Origin: Setaria digitata | Lineage: Eukaryota; Nematoda; Chromadorea; Rhabditida; Setariidae | NCBI GenBank assembly: GCA_003640385.1 | Contig: RCAB01000525.1 | Span: 1 to 41,778, forward strand | Length of the DNA: 41,778 bases | Direction: 5' to 3' | Part shown: positions 1 through 41,778 of the stretch, in pieces | How the letters are laid out: the number at the start of each line of letters is the position of its first letter | How positions within the stretch are numbered: the stretch's first letter is position 1 | Translations under genes and position numbers: made by a program | The notes under the pieces: generated by a model | The model's database searches: none | What the model was told of the DNA's origin: nothing | Seen by the model: only the letters and a program-made list of their open reading frames with translations

Positions 1-1333
1 TTTTTTTTTTTTTTTCACCTCAAAATGACTGAATTAAAATGTCGGCTAATTATTTATCCACCATTGAAATTCCTGGTCATTTAGCACGGCCATGCACATT
101 CAACTACCGCCGGATGAATGATAAAACATTTGGATAAAATTCGTATTTTGCAATTATTTACGATGCAGCTTTTATTATTGAGCGCTTTACGCTTTAGATT
201 TTTAATTGGCTCATTAACAGGGTATGAAGTTTAAAAATTCATATATATATATCCCTTCCATCACAAATCCTTTAATGAGGCGATTTAGCAGCTTCTTATC
301 ATCTGGTATAAATATTTTTTTATATACAGATGAAGTAGAGAAAAGGATTGCTTGCACTGCTATATTTGCAGATAAAGCATCGAAACAGGATTTGGTTTGA
401 TACTATCCGCTCTCAGCGATTTCCTCTTCATCTGTTGGTATACGGATATATGTACGAAATCGAGGTTGTTTAAAAGAGACTAGTGACGAAAAATGTGGAT
501 CAAAAAAGTCTGAAATTCTCAAGCTCTCATTTCGTATTAATTAATCACACCACAGTAAGCTAAAGCTAATAAAAAGGTAAAGAATAAGCTAATTCATTTG
601 TTACCCACAGGTGAAGCTGTGCAATGCTAAAATATTTATTCATTTCAATATCAGATTTGTCCACGAAATAATCTTTTTTTTTTTTTTTTTTGCATAAAAA
701 CGATTTGTGATATACAATTCATCATTCAATAGTAAAACAAAATGGCATTCAGATGAATTTTTTAGCTCTGCTAACGGAAATATCATGTTTACTTTTGTAC
801 TGTGGAACTTCAGTTCTCTCATGCTTCTATTTTCGAAAATAAGATTATTTTGCACAGATTTGACTATTGCGGCTGAAAACCAAAAAAAAAAAAAAATTTG
901 TTTTAATCGCTGTGAATTGAAGCGCTTTCATCTTTTTATTTGTTCAGATTGGAAACTGTTTTCATAAAAAAATGTGTGCTTAGAAATTCAGAAAAAGTAT
1001 TTATTCGTTTAACAGCAAAGGGATTAAAAAGATTTTGATGGTACGTAATTACAAGTGCCATAACTGTTTGCACGCAGTGATACCTCAGTTATATAAATAA
1101 TTTCCATGAATGCTTCGTATTCTATAAAAAATTTAGCTAGATAATATCATTTCCGAATTGCTGAACAAATTCAGATCTCCTAGATTTTCATATACTTTTC
1201 CTTCTGTTATTAGTAGCAAAAATAAAATGCTTCATAATATTACGAGTGATGTTCAATGATAACATGTACTGATGAGTTTATTTTCATTCTTCAACAGGAA
1301 TTAAAATTTTTTTTGAATTAGGATAGTAATTTG
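1..1333. other. Upstream flank of the serpin gene, no gene recognised
   Basis: AT-rich DNA with homopolymer runs (a T run at 1-15, A/T runs near 675 and 880) and a short AT dinucleotide run near 240. Both strands carry only short open frames of low-complexity composition. A TATA-like string (ttatataaataa) lies near 1088, about 260 bases before the serpin start, but such strings are expected by chance here. Confidence 0.5.
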
Positions 1334-1335
1334 AA

Positions 1336-1348
1336 TCAATGTTTTAGA
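1336..1348 (+). promoter_or_regulatory. Possible spliced-leader trans-splice acceptor of the serpin
   Basis: The string tcaatgttttag ends at 1347, one base before the serpin ATG at 1349. A TTTTAG acceptor with no cis donor needed upstream, directly against the start codon, is the usual position for SL1 addition in nematodes. This is inferred from the sequence context only; an untrans-spliced start or an upstream 5' UTR exon is also possible. Confidence 0.4.
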
Positions 1349-3327
1349 ATGAGCAAACCAGTAATCAGTGTGCTGTTGCTTCTGATTCTAAGCATACAAT
1401 TCATTTGTACATTTGCTCGGAAAATGTAAGGAAATTTCATTTCAACAGAGAAACGACAACTTTTTTATTGAATGCCAAGAACTTGTAACTAGCCTAGCTA
1501 GCAGTATCACTGTTATATTTTATTATCAGCAGCATTAAACTTCCTTATGTTCCCCATATTCACATAATTGCTTTTTTCTTTACAAGTTCTTGGCCCGAGT
1601 ATGCGCAGGTTGAGCTGGCCACTAAGTTGCTACAAGAAACAGCACGAGACGGTAAGTCGGTCGTTCTGTCTCCTCTTTCGGTATCAGTTGCACTTTTTGT
1701 TCTCTATCTCGCAGCAGATGGCACAACGAAGCAACAAATGACAGATGTCCTTGGAAAAAGTAATTAATTATTTATTTCACTCTTTGTTTTTTGAAAATTC
1801 TAAAATTTTAAAGAATCAAGTGGGTATATATCTAGAGAAAAACAGCGACACTAGTAATTTCTTAATCGATGACAATCACATTTTTAGAAGCAGATGAAAG
1901 TGAGGTCCGATTATATTTTGGCAAATTAATAGCAGCAATTAAAAGAGAAAATACAAATTATACACTAAGTGTTGCGAATCGCCTTTACGTGAGACAAGAT
2001 TCATCAACAAAGCCGAGCTTCAACAGAATTATCAACCTTTATTTTCGTGAAAAATTGCGCAGCTTTGATTACCGGAAAACGCAAGAAGTTGTCCAGGTAT
2101 TATAAAGCAACTGGGTTACTTGCATAATTTTCACTTGCGTCTGAACAATTTCTCAGTTTTTTTTTTTTTTAAAGCTGTTTATAAGGGAATGAATGAGGAG
2201 AAATATCTGTTCTGTTTTACAGCTATTGAAGAAAAAGAAATTTAGGAAATTAATGGATGGATTTCGAATGAGACTAACAATAAAATCACTGAAATGATCA
2301 GATCAGACGACATCAATTCGCTTACGAGAATGTTGGTTCTGAATGCAGTTTACTTCAAAGGAACGTGGGAAAAACAGTTCATCAAGAGCGTAACGCGAGA
2401 TAAACCGTTCCACATTTCGGAAACTGAAACGAAAAACGTGAATATTTTTTTAGTGTTCCAAGTAGAAATATTAATTTCCTTCGTCTCTACATTTATTACT
2501 TGAACTTTGCTTATTTAGATACCAACGATGGTAGCGATGAACAAATTTCCTTATTATGAAGACAATTCTGTGCAAGTTCTCAAAATGCCCTATATCGGTG
2601 ATAAACTAGAAATGGTTCTCATATTGCCAAAAATACGTTTTGGACTATCAAACGTCCTCAAAAACTTAACGCCCAGAGATTTTCTGAAATACGTCTATCA
2701 AGCTGTTCCGACACTCATGGCGGTAATTATCAGTCCGTTTATAGAAATCTTTATCCTAAACATTGATAACGCTTGCTGAGATACTTTCTGCTGCTCAATT
2801 AATATATCGCTTTTACTCCGCTCATTATCCCAGTTTCTGTTGCTAGTTTAAGAAGAGGGACAAAGAAATTTGAATATGGCTTAAATTTTAGGTTAAACTG
2901 CCGAAGTTCCGTGTGGAAAAAAAAATGAATCTAAAAGAATCTCTAGAAAAAATTGGTTTCACAGATATGTTCAATGAAAATGCTAATTTTCAAGAGCTTA
3001 CAAAAGATCCAATTTTTGTCAGCAATGTTATGCATGCAGGCTTCATCGAGGTTAGTGAAAGTTTTCATCAAATATGAGTTGTTCTCCTGTAAACAAGAAC
3101 CTTGGAAATGATCTGCTTATTTAACATTATGGATTTTCTGGATCCGAACTTCAGTGGTTTTCTTGAAGGTGGATGAAAAAGGAACGGAATCTGGTGCCGC
3201 GATAATGATTGATGTGATAGATCGTATAGCAAGGAAAACTGTGCTATTCTCTGTCGATCAACCGTTCCTCTTTGCAATTGTTAAAGATATAACAACAGTT
3301 TTATTCGCAGGTCAATATGTCACATAA
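1349..3327 (+). CDS. Secreted serine protease inhibitor (serpin), 7 exons
   Basis: Exons 1349-1425, 1587-1759, 1888-2096, 2246-2437, 2519-2722, 2892-3050 and 3169-3327 join in frame to 390 residues, the usual serpin length. Residues 1-22 form a signal peptide (MSKPVISVLLLLILSIQF...). Family landmarks are VVLSPLSVSVAL (helix B), LVLNAVYFKGTWE near 183-195, the strand carrying VSNVMHAGFIEV, the hinge EKGTESGAA at 341-349, and the serpin signature FSVDQPFLFAI at 365-375. All introns are 81-169 bases with GT/AG ends. Counting from the P17 Glu341 puts P1 at Arg357 and P1' at Ile358, which suggests inhibition of a trypsin-like protease; Arg360 is a second candidate. P14 is Thr and P12-P9 are small (Ser-Gly-Ala-Ala), typical of inhibitory serpins, while P8 is Ile instead of the usual Thr/Ser. 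A secreted serpin in a parasitic worm may act on host or worm proteases; the target is unknown. Confidence 0.95.
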
Positions 3328-3568
3328 TCTATTGTTCAATAATCTTGTCTTCCACTGAGTGAACGCAGAAGCAATCTTTAGGCCTTTAAATATAATTAGC
3401 CTTACTTTCACTTCATCAACTTCTGCTATAATGCTTCAGTAATGAATTCTTCGCTACGAGACCACATCACTGATAGTTGACTAAACTAACCGATTCAATT
3501 AGGCCATTCAAATTATAGCGAACAGTTTTAGGTTGGATCGATAATGTCAGTAATTTTAAAAGTGTATC
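3328..3568. other. 3' flank of the serpin
   Basis: Nothing coding seen. No AATAAA occurs close downstream of the serpin stop, so the polyadenylation site cannot be placed. Confidence 0.4.
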
Positions 3569-4352
3569 TTAAATGATCACATTAACATTGAGATAAAAAG
3601 CAGTATTGATTGTTTGTCGTTTAGAATTTGAGAAATTAAAATTATTTTCATATTGATATCGAAGAAATTTCGATTTATCGTCATGTTCGTTGAAGATATT
3701 ATAAGGAGAGAGTGATGTTCTGAATGAATTCAATTTCTGATTTTCCATTAAGGAAATGTTTTGTAAATCAGACTCGTAGTTAGACATATTGTGGCACAAA
3801 TCATCCCTCATTTCTTGTAATTGGTGTTATTTGCTACGATTTCTACGCATTATCAATGAATATTACACACTGCATGTATTTTAGATTTTTAGCTCTTAGC
3901 ATGAAATCGAACTTTCCTTGCAGCAGTCCATAAATAAGCGGTGAAATAATATTAGGAGCGGCGAAAATTTTTATGTCATGCATTATACCAGAAATATTAC
4001 TTTGCAGTTGTAAGAAATTCAAGATTTTAATTGCTTGAGATTTCATGTGTATGCTCGCTTATTTAAAGTATATACGTTATTAGTTATTATTCAGTGTTTT
4101 TTTTTTAATATCGCTTTCTTCTCTAAATGTTTAGCTTCAGAAATTTAAGTTTTTCATCGAAAAAGCATTTAAGCAATTTGACTTTTCTCAGTTTATCTGT
4201 TTGTGATATTACTGAAATAAAAAGGGCTCTACCATTTTTAACTTTAATCAGTGTATCCTACTGATCACTACTGATAGCGTCACGATCAGACTGCGGTATA
4301 TTTCTGCTTCAACTAGTGATGCACTCCTTGCTTTTCCGTATGTTTTGAAATG
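3569..4352 (-). pseudogene. Rhodopsin-like GPCR 3' portion, divergent or decayed
   Basis: Read on the minus strand, 4352-4262 gives a segment ending ASLVEAEIYRSLIVTLSVVI followed by gtagga, which looks like intracellular loop 3 running into membrane segment 6. Then about 4000-3880 gives SNISGIMHDIKIFAAPNIIS followed by PLIYGLLQGKF. This resembles the end of segment 7, where the SPLIY matches the NPxxY motif with Ser for Asn. A polar stretch at 3811-3569 (MRDDLCHNMSNYESD...) could be the cytoplasmic tail before a stop. I could not join the pieces with convincing splice sites, and I found no clear segments 1-5 upstream: a stretch near 4580-4490 reading like LILSNVFAVAIVHLFSLLL might be segment 2 but lacks a donor. 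It may be a divergent chemoreceptor or peptide receptor gene or a relic. It lies between the convergent serpin and the channel, on the channel strand. Confidence 0.4.
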
Positions 4353-5743
4353 CTTTCATATGCGAAAATGACCTGAATTTGCGTAATATGGATTTTCAGC
4401 ACAAATTTATCCCAAATTATTAGATGATTTTAACAGATTCAATCCACCACACGTTATTTCCTTAAGGAAGTTAAGGAATCTTGCTCAACAGCAGGCTAAA
4501 TAAATGAACGATTGCAACAGCAAATACATTGCTTAAAATTAGCCTTCCGTTTTGGTCTGAAAGTCATATCATTATCAGCTTTGCATTTCAATTTAATTCT
4601 GACGTCTAATGAATGGCTTGCTGTCGTCATTTACTTTTTCCTAATGATTATGTTTACAAGTTTTATGGATTTGAGTATTATGTACAAATAGAGAATAATT
4701 TTTTGCAAGAGAAAATTTCGAATAAAATTGTGCAAATAATATACTTACTATTTATTGCATGTTTAGAGCTTGATGAATTAAAAAGGTGAAATAAAACGGA
4801 ACTGATAGAAATTACCAATCCGAAGTTTTCGTTTGGCATAATGCATCCATCCAATGCTAATATGCCTAAATTTATACCATCTCTTTATATCATTGAACTT
4901 TTAATTAAAACTAAGAACAAAGAGTCAACTTCAAAACATTCCACTTATATGATAATATAGTAATATAAAATGTTAATTATAATATCAAACGCCGAATAAT
5001 GCACCCGTCCTGTTAAGACCTTGCAGAATTTTTCCATTGTAAAATTTATAGAAAATAAAATAAAAATGCTATACAGGCGGTATCATACAAAGTTGGAGAT
5101 TTTCCTTTCTTTTTCAAAGAGAAATTTAGGTCAAATATTGCAAATTAATTTGAATATGATGTATATCAAATGATTTGATGTGTGCTATCTCATCTGAATG
5201 GAAAAATGAGTACTGAGGAAAATCAAAGAAAAACCTGACACTGCTCATACTTTAAACAAAAATAAAAATTGTGAAATTCTTGATTTATCGGAAATTTCAA
5301 TGATGAAATTTTTCTTTCTAACTCTCAAATTAATTACTTCTCCCAATTTGTAAAACAATTCCGGTGTTAAGGATGGCAAAATATTTATAAAAAATTTACA
5401 ATTTTCAAGAAAAAAAAAGTAACAGATGATCTCAAAAGTGGTATTAGAGCACCAAGATATGTTAATATGTCACTGATGAGAAGGAAAATATGAAACATTT
5501 AAGTGTTTAAAAGATTAAATGAGCAACACTAAAGGACGTAGCAAAATGAAATGATACGATGCCCTCTATACAGAAATTTGAAATCATTCTGGATAGTCGC
5601 TGTGGACACTTCTTTTTTCATTTCTTTTTGTAAAAATTAACAGTTATGGTATTAGCAATATCGATATCTATCGATAGGAACCCGAAAAGAACGATCAGAT
5701 GATAGGTACAAGGGGAAATTACCGTAAAATTATCATTGCATCT
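4353..5743. other. Intergenic region between the GPCR-like pieces and the channel gene 3' end
   Basis: No complete gene seen. The minus strand at about 4580-4490 has a hydrophobic open stretch discussed with the GPCR. The minus strand near 5670 spells IDRY in one frame, but this comes from the near-palindromic tatcgatatctatcgata and is followed by a stop. The channel 3' UTR should lie in the right-hand part; the first TTTATT (AATAAA on the minus strand) is about 1 kb past the stop, near 4751. Confidence 0.4.
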
Positions 5744-40608
<34,865 letters not shown>

Positions 40609-40635
40609 ATTTCTGCATGTTCATTACAAATTGTC
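40609..40635 (-). promoter_or_regulatory. 5' UTR with trans-splice acceptor and short upstream ORF
   Basis: On the minus strand ttaattttttccag ends at 40636, 27 bases before the start codon, a good spliced-leader acceptor. The 27-base leader carries two upstream ATGs (ATGAACATG...) in one frame that is out of frame with the channel; this short ORF overlaps the true start and ends about 14 codons later, so it could lower translation. Inferred from sequence only. Confidence 0.45.
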
Positions 40636-41778
40636 CTGGAAAAAATTAACTGCCCATCGAACAAATATTTCGCATATTTTCGAGAATCGCTTCAGTTAAA
40701 CGGAAATTTCCTTCATATTTTTGCAAATGCAAAATCATTCCAATAATTTTTCAAAAACAAGGGGAAAAAATTAATTTTTAATCAATCACTTCAAGCATTT
40801 AAAAAGAAACGTTAAAAATTATATTGAAAAAAAAAAAAGAGGAAGAAAGGATGATACTGATTTAATCATTTAGCAAATTTAAAATTTGCAATTGAGGATT
40901 AGTTATCAGAAGAAAAAAATATGAAATTTTTGATTTGAAAATAACGAAATGAAAATCAACACAATTTATTTGCATTACAGTATGCATGAACAGTTGAGAA
41001 AGGCGAAGGCGAATCTGTTTCCCTTTCAGAGATTTCATTCTTTGTTTTGAAACAAAATCAGTTTGTTGAAATTGAAAAATTTAGCAAGAAATAAAAGAGG
41101 AAGCTAAGAAATATCGCACCAACCGAAATCTATAAATTATCAGTAGCTTGAAAGATGCAAACAAGCTTATTTGATAAATATATCATTTGTTTCCAGCTTA
41201 TAATGATTATTTTATTTTTCTTTCTACCCAGTTCTATATCTCAATAGTCTCTTTTCTATTCTTTTTTGCTCCTTTCTTACCAAGGAAAAAATGAATAAAT
41301 GAAATGATTGCTTTTTTTTTTTTTTGTGGGAAAAATAACAAGTTGAATTGGCTCTAAAATTTGAAATTTTTAAATATGAAAAGTTTAACATTCAGAAATT
41401 GAAAAGAAAAAAAGAAGAAGAAAACAACTCGATGCCAAAATTAAAATGTGATAAAATTAATTATATCAGTCGAATTTTTGCAGCAACTACTCAGTATCCA
41501 CGAAAAGATATGAAAATTTAATGTTTCAAATTTTTAAATTTGTTTTATCATTTTGCACATCGCTGCCAATTATTCATTTTCTATTCAAAAGATGCTATAA
41601 TTTCATCATAGCATTGCTACAATAATAATTCACAGTTTTGATATGATCACCAAAATTGGTCAAAATTTTCTGGAATATGAGCATTATTTTATTTCCATTT
41701 AGTGCTCTCATTATCATTTGTTGTAATCACTTAATCACAATAAATGCAGTATAAGCAGTGATTAGAACAAAAAAAAAA
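40636..41778. other. Upstream region of the channel gene
   Basis: This should contain the distal promoter of the minus-strand channel gene. I see only AT-rich sequence with A and T runs and no convincing exon on either strand. The window ends in an A run. Confidence 0.4.

Noticed and set aside
39..137. 32-residue plus-strand frame starting MSANYLSTIEIPGH
   Set aside because: Less AT-rich than its surroundings, but no splice sites, no continuation and no recognisable similarity.
5641..5690. IDRY string on the minus strand resembling a GPCR DRY motif
   Set aside because: It arises from a near-palindromic atcgata repeat and is followed at once by a stop codon.

Overview
The window is AT-rich nuclear DNA from a parasitic nematode, most likely a filarial or related spirurid worm. 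Reasons: many short exons, TTTCAG-type acceptors, acceptor-like sites just before start codons that fit spliced-leader trans-splicing, long A/T homopolymer runs, and proteins of nematode type. There are no operon-like bacterial genes, rRNA or convincing tRNA.

Plus strand, 1349-3327: a complete seven-exon secreted serpin of 390 residues with an inhibitory-type hinge and a predicted Arg at P1. Downstream on the minus strand (3569-4352) are pieces that read like the sixth and seventh membrane segments and tail of a rhodopsin-like GPCR, incomplete and perhaps decayed.

Minus strand, 40608 down to 5744: one very large gene covering most of the window. It encodes a KCNQ (Kv7, nematode KQT) voltage-gated potassium channel. 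I could join 19 exons in a continuous reading frame with matching splice phases, giving about 1,175 residues. The order is a long low-complexity N-terminus (exons 1-2, separated by a 17.5-kb intron), S1-S4 (exons 3-7), S5-pore-S6 (exons 8-10), helix A with a calmodulin IQ site (exon 10), a roughly 340-residue unconserved linker with Gly runs (exons 11-14), helix B/C/D assembly region (exons 15-17) and a tail (exons 18-19). A possible alternative first exon lies at 24342-24428. The serpin and the channel gene are convergent.

The rest is intron or flank. Notable structure: a pure (TG)226 tract at 21302-21754, a 79-bp TTA tract, a 170-bp imperfect hairpin at 33451-33620, a degenerate repeat cluster just after it, a 47-bp tandem duplication at 35735, a 70-bp palindrome at 19368, and two places (N at 10067 and 19261) where flanking sequence is duplicated, which look like assembly joins. 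I see no obvious new multi-gene system; the most interesting items are the architecture of the channel gene and the hairpin/repeat cluster inside its first intron.
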